64,000 nt of DNA from Blautia hominis (GTDB taxonomy: Bacteria > Bacillota > Clostridia > Lachnospirales > Lachnospiraceae): NCBI GenBank assembly GCA_002270465.1, contig NQOF01000006.1, positions 186,001 to 250,000 on the forward strand, written 5' to 3'. The notes below the pieces were generated by a model. That model was not told where the DNA came from. It saw nothing but the letters and a program-made list of their open reading frames with translations, and ran no database searches. Each line of letters begins with the position of its first letter. The first letter of the stretch is position 1. This document shows, piece by piece, positions 45,248-52,831 of this stretch. The position numbers were made by a program, and so were the translations under genes.

Positions 45248-46094
45248 AAATATTGTGAATTTTATCGGATGTGACGGGGAATATGAGGCGTCGCAGGTGG
45301 TTCTTTTCGGAGCACCTTTCGATTCCACCACCTCCTATCGTCCGGGGACCCGCTTTGGAAGCCAGGCCATCAGAAATGAATCCTACGGACTTGAGACTTA
45401 CAGTCCTTACCAGAAAAAGGACCTGACGGACTATCCTATATTTGACAGCGGGGATTTAGAACTTCCCATTGGGGATACCGTGCGGGTGCTGGAGGAGATT
45501 GAAGGCCGGGCCGCAGTGATCTTAGAGGATGGGAAACTGCCTTTTATGATCGGAGGCGAACATCTGGTGACCCTGGGAAGCGTGCGGGCCGCGGTGAAGA
45601 AATATCCCGACCTCTGCCTGGTACATTTTGATGCCCATGCGGATCTGCGCAGGGATTATCTGGGAGTGGAGCTGTCCCACGCCTGTGTGTTGAGAAGATG
45701 CTGGGAACTGGTGGGGGATGACCGTATCTTCCAGTTCGGTATCCGCTCCGGGGACCGGGAAGAATTTTTATGGGCAGAGGAGGGGCATGTGAATATGCAC
45801 CCCTTTGATCTGGAGGGCGTTTCAGAAGTCGCTGCCGCACTTTCGGGTCGGCCGGTGTATTTTACACTGGACCTTGATGTGCTGGACCCGTCCGTGTTTC
45901 CCGGAACCGGGACCCCGGAGGCAGGAGGCGTATTTTTCCGGGAGCTGCTGCAGGCCGTTTTGTCGGTGTGCAGGGGGTGCAGGGTGATAGGCTGTGATGT
46001 GAATGAACTATGCCCGCCATTTGACCAGAGCGGCGTTTCCACTGCTGTGGCAGGGAAAATAGTGAGGGAAATGCTGCTTGCACTGCAGTATTAG
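45237..46094 (+). CDS. speB: Agmatinase (ureohydrolase family)
   Basis: 285 aa; ATG 45237 overlaps speE by 11 nt. Arginase/agmatinase family metal ligands: GGEH, HFDAHADLRRDY, and TLDLDVLDPSVFPGTGTPEAGG, i.e. the His and Asp residues for two Mn ions. It converts agmatine to putrescine and urea. In clusters with carboxyspermidine genes a homologue could instead act on aminopropylagmatine. Confidence 0.9.
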   Translation: MLSKNIVNFIGCDGEYEASQVVLFGAPFDSTTSYRPGTRFGSQAIRNESYGLETYSPYQKKDLTDYPIFDSGDLELPIGDTVRVLEEIEGRAAVILEDGKLPFMIGGEHLVTLGSVRAAVKKYPDLCLVHFDAHADLRRDYLGVELSHACVLRRCWELVGDDRIFQFGIRSGDREEFLWAEEGHVNMHPFDLEGVSEVAAALSGRPVYFTLDLDVLDPSVFPGTGTPEAGGVFFRELLQAVLSVCRGCRVIGCDVNELCPPFDQSGVSTAVAGKIVREMLLALQY

Positions 46095-46110
46095 AACATA
46101 AGAGGTAAGG

Positions 46111-46131
46111 ATCAGCAGGTCTGCCCATTTA
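46111..46131 (-). repeat. Family A repeat remnant
   Basis: ATCAGCAGGTCTGCCCATTT resembles the start of the family A copy at 42279. It lies in the gap between speB and the next gene. No second end is visible. Confidence 0.45.
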
Positions 46132-46169
46132 CCGGGCGACCGCAAAAAAAGATACAGGAGGAAAATAAT

Positions 46170-47372
46170 ATGGGAAAAGTAATGGTGATCGGCTGCGGCG
46201 GCGTGGCAGGTGTGGCGATCCGTAAATGCTGTGCAAACAGCCAGGTATTTGAGGAGTTGTGTATAGCCAGCAGGACACTGTCAAAATGTGATGCCCTGAA
46301 GTCAGAGCTGGAGGGTACTACCGGGACAAAGATCACCACCGCACAGGTGGACGCAGGTAATGTGGAGGAACTGACTGCGCTGATCAAGAGGGAAAAACCT
46401 CAGGTGGTTTTAAATCTGGCCCTTCCATATCAGGATCTTGCAATTATGGAAGCCTGCCTGGCAGCGAAAACCCACTATGTGGACACTGCCAACTACGAAC
46501 CGGAGGACACCGCGAAATTTGAATACAAATGGCAGTGGGCCTACAGGGAAAAATTTGAAAAGGCAGGCATCACAGCACTGCTTGGCAGCGGATTTGATCC
46601 GGGTGTCACAGGTGTATATTCGGCGTATGCGCTGAAACACTATTTTGATGAGATCAATTACATTGATATTTTAGACTGCAACGGGGGAGAACATGGGTAT
46701 CCCTTTGCTACGAATTTTAATCCGGAGATCAATATCCGGGAGGTTTCCGCAAAAGGCTCCTATTGGGAGGACGGACAATGGGTGGAGACAGAACCTATGG
46801 AGATCAAACGTGTATACAATTTCCCGGAAGTAGGGGAAAAGGATATGTATCTGCTCCACCACGAAGAGCTGGAATCCCTTGCCCTTAACATACCGGGGAT
46901 CAAAAGGATCCGCTTTTTTATGACTTTCGGACAGAGCTATCTCACACATCTGAAATGTCTGGAGAATGTGGGGATGACATCCATTGAGCCTATCCTGTAT
47001 GAGGGAAAGGAGATCGTGCCTCTGCAGTTTCTGAAGGCAGTGCTTCCCGACCCGGCATCTCTGGGGCCGAGAACGAAAGGCAAGACCAATATCGGTTGTA
47101 TTTTTATTGGCAAAAAGGATGGGAAAGAGCAAAAATTGTATATTTATAATGTGTGTGACCATCAGGAGTGCTATAAGGAGACCGGTTCCCAGGCAGTATC
47201 TTATACAACCGGAGTGCCGGCCATGGTTGGCGCCATGATGCTTATGAACGGTACATGGAATAAGCCCGGTGTACATAATATCGAGGAGTTTGACCCGGAT
47301 CCATTTATGGATGCGCTGAACCAATGGGGACTTCCGTACCAAATTTCCCACGATCCATGTCTGGTGGAGTAG
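46170..47372 (+). CDS. Carboxy(nor)spermidine dehydrogenase (saccharopine dehydrogenase family)
   Basis: 400 aa, RBS CAGGAGGA. NAD(P) Rossmann motif MVIGCGGVAGVAIRKC; then LNLALPYQDLAIMEACLAAKTHYVDTANYEPED and GSGFDPGVTGVYSAYALKHYF, typical of Lys1-like CASDH. The enzyme condenses a diamine with aspartate semialdehyde to form carboxyspermidine, or carboxyaminopropylagmatine if agmatine is used. The next gene encodes the matching decarboxylase. Confidence 0.9.
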   Translation: MGKVMVIGCGGVAGVAIRKCCANSQVFEELCIASRTLSKCDALKSELEGTTGTKITTAQVDAGNVEELTALIKREKPQVVLNLALPYQDLAIMEACLAAKTHYVDTANYEPEDTAKFEYKWQWAYREKFEKAGITALLGSGFDPGVTGVYSAYALKHYFDEINYIDILDCNGGEHGYPFATNFNPEINIREVSAKGSYWEDGQWVETEPMEIKRVYNFPEVGEKDMYLLHHEELESLALNIPGIKRIRFFMTFGQSYLTHLKCLENVGMTSIEPILYEGKEIVPLQFLKAVLPDPASLGPRTKGKTNIGCIFIGKKDGKEQKLYIYNVCDHQECYKETGSQAVSYTTGVPAMVGAMMLMNGTWNKPGVHNIEEFDPDPFMDALNQWGLPYQISHDPCLVE

Positions 47373-47376
47373 GCCT

Positions 47377-48501
47377 ATGAGACGGAATGAACTGCCGACA
47401 CCGTGCTATCTAATTTCCATACCGGCTTTGGAGAAAAACCTGCGCATCCTCAAAGGGGTTATGGACCGGACCGGATGCAGGATATTGCTGGCCCAGAAAG
47501 CGTTTTCCATGTATGCACTCTATCCGCTGCTGGGCAGATACTTAAGCGGAACTGCGGCCAGCGGGCTGTTTGAGGCGAAACTTGGGTGGCAGGAGATGGG
47601 GAAGGAAAACCATATCTATTCTCCTGCCTATAGGGAGGAAGAGTTTGATGAGATCCTCTCCTACTGCGGGCATATTGTTTTTAATTCTTTTGAACAGATA
47701 GAAAAGTACAGAGAGCGGGTGCTGGATGCGGGAAAAAGCATAGGGATACGGATCAATCCCCAGTGTTCCACCCAGGAGGGACATGCGATCTATGATCCAT
47801 GTGCTCCCGGCTCCCGTCTGGGCGTGACGAGAGAGCGGTTTGTGCCGGAACTTTTGGAGGGGGTGGAGGGGATACATTTCCATACTCTCTGTGAGCAGGA
47901 TGCGGAGGATTTAAAAACAACCCTGGATGCAGTGGAGGACAAGTTCGGTGAGTTTTTGTACCGGATGAAATGGGTAAATTTCGGGGGCGGGCATCACATT
48001 ACCAGGCCTGGATACAATATCCGGCTTTTGGAGGAGTGTATCTGTAAGATCCGGGAGAAATATCAGGTTACGGTTTATCTGGAACCGGGGGAAGCTGTGG
48101 CTTTAAATGCCGGTATACTTCTTACCAGGGTATTGGATACCTTTTCACAGGACGGCAATATTGCCATTCTCGATACTTCCGCTGCCTGCCACATGCCTGA
48201 TGTACTGGAAATGCCCTACAGACCGCCTCTGGCCGGCAGCAAGGAGGAGGGGGAGTACCCGTACACATACCGCCTGGCAGGACCAACCTGTCTGGCAGGG
48301 GATGTGATCGGGACCTATTCCTTTGACCATCCCCTGGCTGCGGGAGAATACCTGGAGTTTGAAGATATGGCAATTTACACTATGGTAAAGAATAATACCT
48401 TTAACGGGATGTGTCTGCCTGCCATAGCAGTGGAGCGGGAAGATGGGTCTTGTGAAGTGATAAAAACCTTTGGGTATGAAGATTTCAGAATGCGTCTGTA
48501 G
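47377..48501 (+). CDS. nspC: Carboxy(nor)spermidine decarboxylase
   Basis: 374 aa, starting 4 bp after the dehydrogenase stop. Fold-type III PLP decarboxylase: PLP Lys41 in LLAQKAFSMY, phosphate-binding WVNFGGGHHITRPGY, and the C-terminal GPTCLAGDVIG with the Cys supplied by the second subunit. It decarboxylates carboxyspermidine to spermidine. Last gene of the polyamine operon; no obvious terminator follows. Confidence 0.92.
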   Translation: MRRNELPTPCYLISIPALEKNLRILKGVMDRTGCRILLAQKAFSMYALYPLLGRYLSGTAASGLFEAKLGWQEMGKENHIYSPAYREEEFDEILSYCGHIVFNSFEQIEKYRERVLDAGKSIGIRINPQCSTQEGHAIYDPCAPGSRLGVTRERFVPELLEGVEGIHFHTLCEQDAEDLKTTLDAVEDKFGEFLYRMKWVNFGGGHHITRPGYNIRLLEECICKIREKYQVTVYLEPGEAVALNAGILLTRVLDTFSQDGNIAILDTSAACHMPDVLEMPYRPPLAGSKEEGEYPYTYRLAGPTCLAGDVIGTYSFDHPLAAGEYLEFEDMAIYTMVKNNTFNGMCLPAIAVEREDGSCEVIKTFGYEDFRMRL

Positions 48502-48553
48502 ATGTAAAGCGGCGCTTCTGCCGCCTGCATTGGTAAATTTGCGTAAGAAAAGC

Positions 48554-48581
48554 TTGCCAGAAGGGGGAAATGTGTTATAAT
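48554..48581 (+). promoter_or_regulatory. Promoter of fructose-bisphosphate aldolase gene
   Basis: TTGCCA (48554-48559), a 16-nt spacer, and TATAAT (48576-48581) with an extended TG. Confidence 0.7.
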
Positions 48582-48671
48582 AATAACAAATCGTTCTTTC
48601 CTTATGAACAGGCCGTTGGTCTGTACAAGGATGGGAAAAGCGAGAATTTTCAATTAGTGGAGGTTAGATTT

Positions 48672-49541
48672 ATGTTAGTATCAGCAGCAGAAATGCTTAA
48701 AAAAGCAAAAGCAGGACACTATGCAGTAGGACAGTTCAACATCAATAACCTGGAGTGGACAAAGGCAGCTCTGTTAACAGCAGAAGAGTGCAAATCCCCG
48801 ATCATCCTGGGTGTATCTGAGGGCGCCGGAAAATATATGACCGGATTCAAAACCGTTGCAGACATGACAAAAGCTATGATAGAAGAGCTGAACATTACTG
48901 TTCCGGTAGCTCTGCATCTGGATCATGGTACTTATGACGGATGCTACAAATGCATCAAAGCAGGATTCTCATCTATCATGTTTGATGGTTCTCACTACCC
49001 GATCGAAGAGAACGTTGAGAAGACAAAAGAGTTAGCAGGTGTCTGCAAAGGCCTCGGCTTATCTCTGGAAGCTGAAGTCGGCTCCATCGGCGGCGAGGAA
49101 GACGGCGTTGTAGGAATGGGCGAATGCGCAGACCCGCAGGAATGCAAGATGATCGCTGACCTGGGTGTGGACATGCTGGCAGCAGGTATCGGAAATATCC
49201 ATGGAAAATACCCGGAAAACTGGGCAGGCCTCCGCTTTGACGTTCTGGATGACATCCAGAAGCTGACAGGCGAAATGCCGTTAGTTCTGCACGGCGGTAC
49301 AGGTATCCCGGCTGATATGATCAAAAAAGCCATCGACCTGGGCGTATCCAAGATCAACGTAAACACAGAGTGTCAGCTGACTTTCGCTGCTGCTACACGT
49401 GAGTACATTGAAGCAGGAAAAGACAATCAGGGCAAAGGCTATGACCCGCGTAAATTATTAAAACCGGGCTTTGACGCTATCTGCGCTACCATCAAAGAGA
49501 AAATGGAACTGTTCGGTTCTGTTGGAAAAGCTTTCGAGTAA
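48672..49541 (+). CDS. fba: Class II fructose-bisphosphate aldolase
   Basis: 289 aa from ATG 48672 with GGAGGTTAG upstream; a 34-codon in-frame extension upstream has no support. Zinc and substrate motifs: AVGQFNINNLEW, ALHLDHGTYDGC (zinc His), GSHYPIEENV, EAEVGSIGGEEDG, IGNIHGKYP and VLHGGTGIP. It cleaves fructose 1,6-bisphosphate in glycolysis. Codon use looks strongly biased, as expected for a highly expressed gene. Confidence 0.95.
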   Translation: MLVSAAEMLKKAKAGHYAVGQFNINNLEWTKAALLTAEECKSPIILGVSEGAGKYMTGFKTVADMTKAMIEELNITVPVALHLDHGTYDGCYKCIKAGFSSIMFDGSHYPIEENVEKTKELAGVCKGLGLSLEAEVGSIGGEEDGVVGMGECADPQECKMIADLGVDMLAAGIGNIHGKYPENWAGLRFDVLDDIQKLTGEMPLVLHGGTGIPADMIKKAIDLGVSKINVNTECQLTFAAATREYIEAGKDNQGKGYDPRKLLKPGFDAICATIKEKMELFGSVGKAFE

Positions 49542-49544
49542 TTC

Positions 49545-49687
49545 GTTACTGTACACTCTGTGTCCAGTAACACGCTTCGCGATGCACAGATATGGAGCAT
49601 TCTGCCCCATATCGCGCTGGCTGCCTCGGGATTTTCATGCTTTCGGCATGAAAACGCCTCCCGGTACAGTGGCCTGTGTACAGTAAC
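49545..49687 (+). mobile_element. Family B MITE, complete, perfect 8-bp target duplication
   Basis: 143 bp with perfect 12-bp terminal inverted repeats GTTACTGTACAC and GTGTACAGTAAC. Flanked by AGTAATTC on both sides (49537-49544 and 49688-49695). The left duplication contains the fba stop codon, so the element begins 3 bp after it. The internal hairpin TTTTCATGC/GCATGAAAA is perfect. Confidence 0.95.
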
Positions 49688-49718
49688 AGTAATTCCACTG
49701 TAAAACATATGCGATTCA

Positions 49719-49750
49719 AAAACTGCTCCGGGTGACCGGGGCAGTTTTTT
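49719..49750 (+). terminator. Terminator of fba gene
   Basis: AAACTGC-CCGG pairs with CCGG-GCAGTTT, followed by T7. It lies beyond the inserted repeat, so the fba transcript should now include the MITE. Confidence 0.85.
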
Positions 49751-49881
49751 TGCGGAATATCATTTGTGCAGAAATCATGCTGACAGGGGTTTCTTTTATT
49801 TCTGCGGCTCTCAGGTTGTTCATAGTTTGGACAGCATCCACATATACTGCTATGAATATCTTTTTGGGCAGGTCTTTTTGT

Positions 49882-51252
49882 ATGTCAGATCTATTGCATA
49901 CGCTCCATGAGTTTGTCTGGAGCCCCGGAATGCTGTTTTTTTTCCTGGCTACCGGCATTCGTTTCACCATAAAATCACGGTTTTTTCAAATTACCCATGC
50001 AGGGGAATGGTTCCGCACCACACTGGGTTCCCTGCTGAAAAAAGAAGAAGTCAGAAAGACCAAGGAGGAGCATTCCATCTCCCAGTTTCAGTCCTTTTGT
50101 ACTGCACTGGCAGCCACGCTGGGCACCGGAAATATAACAGGGGTGGCAACAGCGCTGATGGCCGGCGGGCCCGGGGCTATTTTCTGGATGTGGGTATCCG
50201 CCTTTTTGGGTATGATGACCAATTACGCGGAGAATTATCTGGGCATCCGTTACCGCTACAGAGATGAGAACGGAGCCTGGGTAGGCGGCGCCATGGTGTA
50301 TATGGACAGGGGGCTTCACTGTAAATGGATGGCTGTTATTTTTTCCATATGCTGTCTGGGGGCATCCTTTGGCATGGGAAATATGGTGCAGGGTAATTCC
50401 ATGGCAAAAGGGCTGGAGGAGGCCTTTCATATACCGGCCTTTTTGACAGGCGTAGTGACTATGCTGGCAACGGCCTACGTGCTGAACGGAGGCCTGAAGC
50501 GGGTGGCTGCCTTCACGGAGAAACTGGTCCCTGTCATGGCAGCCGCCTATCTCCTTGGAGCCTTAGTAGTATTGTGGGTACATAGGGAAATGATACCGGA
50601 TGCATTCGGTATTATATTCCGGGAAGCATTCCGGGTAAAAGCGGCGGTGGGCGGAGCGGCCGGATACGGAATCAGCAGGGCGCTGCAGATGGGGGTTGCC
50701 CGCGGCATATTTTCCAATGAGGCGGGCCTTGGCTCCTCTGTGATCGCACACGCCCAATCCGACGTCAAAGACCCAAAAACACAGGGGATGTGGGGAATTG
50801 CGGAGATCTTTATCGATACCATTCTGGTATGTACCGTCACAGCCCTTGTGATCTTAGTGAGCGGCGTCTACCAGCCGGAGATCTGTCTTCAGAATCTGGC
50901 AGCAGGAATTGAAAATATTGACGGCACCACCCTCACCGGAATGGCTTTTTCCACAGCCATACCCTATGGCAAACAATTTTTGGCAGCCGCCACGGTCCTC
51001 TTTGCCTTTGCAACCATTGTGGGATGGTCCTGCTTTGGTGAGCGCACAGCCGCTTATCTCTGTAAAGAGAAGGGGGCAGCCGCATACCGGTTCTGCTATA
51101 TCCTGCTCACACTGCCGGGGTGTATGCTTTCCCCGGGCGTCATATGGGAGCTGTCCGATACCCTGAACGGTATGATGGCAATACCAAATCTTTTGGCGCT
51201 GTTCTTTTTGGGACGGGAAGTGAAATATATTACGGATAAAAGAAGAAATTAA
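49882..51252 (+). CDS. AGCS-family sodium:alanine/glycine symporter
   Basis: 456 aa from ATG 49882; an in-frame extension back to 49732 runs into the fba terminator and is rejected. About ten to eleven membrane helices. Family motifs: FQSFCTALAATLGTGNITGVATALMAGGPGAIFWMW, GGAMVYMDRG, GISRALQMGVARGIFSNEAGLGSS. It imports alanine or glycine with sodium. It stands alone and is followed by a MITE. Confidence 0.92.
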   Translation: MSDLLHTLHEFVWSPGMLFFFLATGIRFTIKSRFFQITHAGEWFRTTLGSLLKKEEVRKTKEEHSISQFQSFCTALAATLGTGNITGVATALMAGGPGAIFWMWVSAFLGMMTNYAENYLGIRYRYRDENGAWVGGAMVYMDRGLHCKWMAVIFSICCLGASFGMGNMVQGNSMAKGLEEAFHIPAFLTGVVTMLATAYVLNGGLKRVAAFTEKLVPVMAAAYLLGALVVLWVHREMIPDAFGIIFREAFRVKAAVGGAAGYGISRALQMGVARGIFSNEAGLGSSVIAHAQSDVKDPKTQGMWGIAEIFIDTILVCTVTALVILVSGVYQPEICLQNLAAGIENIDGTTLTGMAFSTAIPYGKQFLAAATVLFAFATIVGWSCFGERTAAYLCKEKGAAAYRFCYILLTLPGCMLSPGVIWELSDTLNGMMAIPNLLALFFLGREVKYITDKRRN

Positions 51253-51298
51253 ACATTCTTGCTGGTGTGGAGAGAAGGTGATATACTAAAACATAATC

Positions 51299-51432
51299 GT
51301 AACTGTTCAGTACCCTCACAGTTACAGGCAAAAATCCATGCAGAATCGCCTTTGGCGATGGGATTTTTGCTTGGCTGTGGTACACTTTCTTACGGATAGC
51401 GCAGTGAATGCGCAGACCTACTGAATAGTTAC
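51299..51432 (+). mobile_element. Family A MITE, complete
   Basis: 134 bp, termini GTAACTGTTCAGTA and TACTGAATAGTTAC. Inner stem ATCGCC-TTT-GGCGAT within AAAATCC/GGATTTT. Flanks ACATAATC and ACAAAATC match 7 of 8. It lies 46 bp after the symporter stop. Confidence 0.9.
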
Positions 51433-51489
51433 ACAAAATCTATTAAAACAGGGTATTTGACTGCAGGAGAAAAGAAACGGTGGTGTATT

Positions 51490-52410
51490 ATGGCAAAAAT
51501 AAGAGACCTGGATATGGAGAATGCGGATGCACTCTGTGATGTGGGAAAGGCGTTGTCCTCACCTGTGCGCGTGGAGATATTGAAGCTTCTCTATTCTGAC
51601 AATATGATCATAGGAGAGATCGCGAAGGCGCTGGACATTCCCCAGTCCAGTGCGGCTTTTCATCTGAAACTTCTGGAAAAAGCAGATTTGATCCGCATGG
51701 AGGAACAGCCCGGCAGCAGGGGGACCATGAAGGTTTGCAGCAGAAAATTTGATTTTGTAAATATGTGCCTGCTCAGGCGGAATCTGGATGTCAATGAGAT
51801 CGTCAGTGTGGAAATGCCTATCGGCAGCTACACCGGCTGCAAAGTCCATCCCACCTGCGGCCTGTATTCCCCGGAGGGCGTTATCGGTATGGAGGATACG
51901 GAATACAGTTTTTATGATCCTGAGAAAATAAGGGCAGGGCTTTTTTGGACATCTGCCGGCTATGTGGAATACAAATTTGCAAATGCGGTTCCCAGGAACC
52001 GTCATGCCAAGAGTCTGAGCCTGTCCATGGAAATCTGTTCCGAGGCGCCGGGATACAGGGAAGACTGGAAATCAGATATTACGGTGTGGATAAACGGTGT
52101 GGACTGCGGGACCTGGACATGCCCCGGGGATTTTGGAAGCAGAAGAGGGAGACTGAACCCTTCCGTATGGCCGGACGGCTCCACCCAGTATGGAATGCTC
52201 ATGACCTGGGAGGTGTTGGAAAACGGCTGCTTTATCAACGGAAGTGAGGCTGCCAAAGTAAGTTTGGAGGACCTTTGTTTAATGGAAAAACCCTATATTG
52301 ATGTGCGCATAGGGAATAAGGAGGATGCAAGATACATTGGGGGATTTAATCTATTTGGAAAATCCTTTGGCAACTATGAGCAGGATATTGTAATGAGCGT
52401 TGAGTATTGA
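51490..52410 (+). CDS. ArsR-type transcriptional regulator with large C-terminal domain
   Basis: 306 aa from ATG 51490. Residues about 15-85 are a winged helix: ALSSPVRVEILKLLYSDNMIIGEIAKALDIPQSSAAFHLKLLEKADLI. The remaining ~215 residues are not found in simple ArsR metal sensors and hold Trp, Gly and Tyr-rich beta-like stretches (DITVWINGVDCGTWTCPGDFG) that may bind a carbohydrate (inference). It is directly upstream of the sugar ABC operon and is the likely regulator. A strong terminator separates the two. Confidence 0.8.
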   Translation: MAKIRDLDMENADALCDVGKALSSPVRVEILKLLYSDNMIIGEIAKALDIPQSSAAFHLKLLEKADLIRMEEQPGSRGTMKVCSRKFDFVNMCLLRRNLDVNEIVSVEMPIGSYTGCKVHPTCGLYSPEGVIGMEDTEYSFYDPEKIRAGLFWTSAGYVEYKFANAVPRNRHAKSLSLSMEICSEAPGYREDWKSDITVWINGVDCGTWTCPGDFGSRRGRLNPSVWPDGSTQYGMLMTWEVLENGCFINGSEAAKVSLEDLCLMEKPYIDVRIGNKEDARYIGGFNLFGKSFGNYEQDIVMSVEY

Positions 52411-52435
52411 ATACTTGTAAGCGGCCGGGAAGATC

Positions 52436-52498
52436 AAAACTGCCGTATGCCAAAAGTTGTCAGATTATTTACAGCTTTCCGCATACGGCAGTTTTTTT
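52436..52498 (+). terminator. Terminator of ArsR-type gene
   Basis: AAAACTGCCGTATGC (52436-52450) pairs perfectly with GCATACGGCAGTTTT (52481-52495), followed by T. The 30-nt loop is long. Confidence 0.88.
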
Positions 52499-52601
52499 AT
52501 GAGAATAGAAAACCTGTGGAGCGCGGCTTCTGTTATGACATGGCCCTTTGTGAAAGAGTTATAACAGAAATACTGAAAACAGTAGGTCAAATAGCAGTAA
52601 A

Positions 52602-52793
52602 TGCAACAGTATAACTGTTGTTAATAAATGAAAATACTGCTACAAATGGTCAAAACCACAAATTATAGCAAATTTATACTTGACATACAGACAAAATGAC
52701 GGTATTATGGATGCATAAAGAACAATAAAACTGTTCTAAAGAACAAGGGTACATAGCAATAACCAACAGTAATATTGTTTTTATGACCGGTCA
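52602..52793 (+). promoter_or_regulatory. Promoter/operator region of sugar ABC operon
   Basis: Promoter TTGACA (52680-52685), 17 nt, TATTAT (52703-52708). Upstream inverted repeat CAACAGT-ATA-ACTGTTG (about 52602-52618). Downstream palindrome TGACCGGTCA (52784-52793), sharing its 10-bp core with the TetR-type operator at 36165-36174. Confidence 0.65.
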
Positions 52794-52831
52794 AAAAGAT
52801 AGGAAACCAATTTCAAGGAGGAAAAGAAAGT

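Noticed and set aside
49732-49881. N-terminal extension of the AGCS symporter
   Set aside because: It would start inside the fba terminator stem; family members start near the ATG at 49882.
15605-51432. Treating the GTAAC repeats as a CRISPR or as a simple REP element
   Set aside because: Copies are dispersed, not in an array, and flanking 8-bp duplications show transposition.
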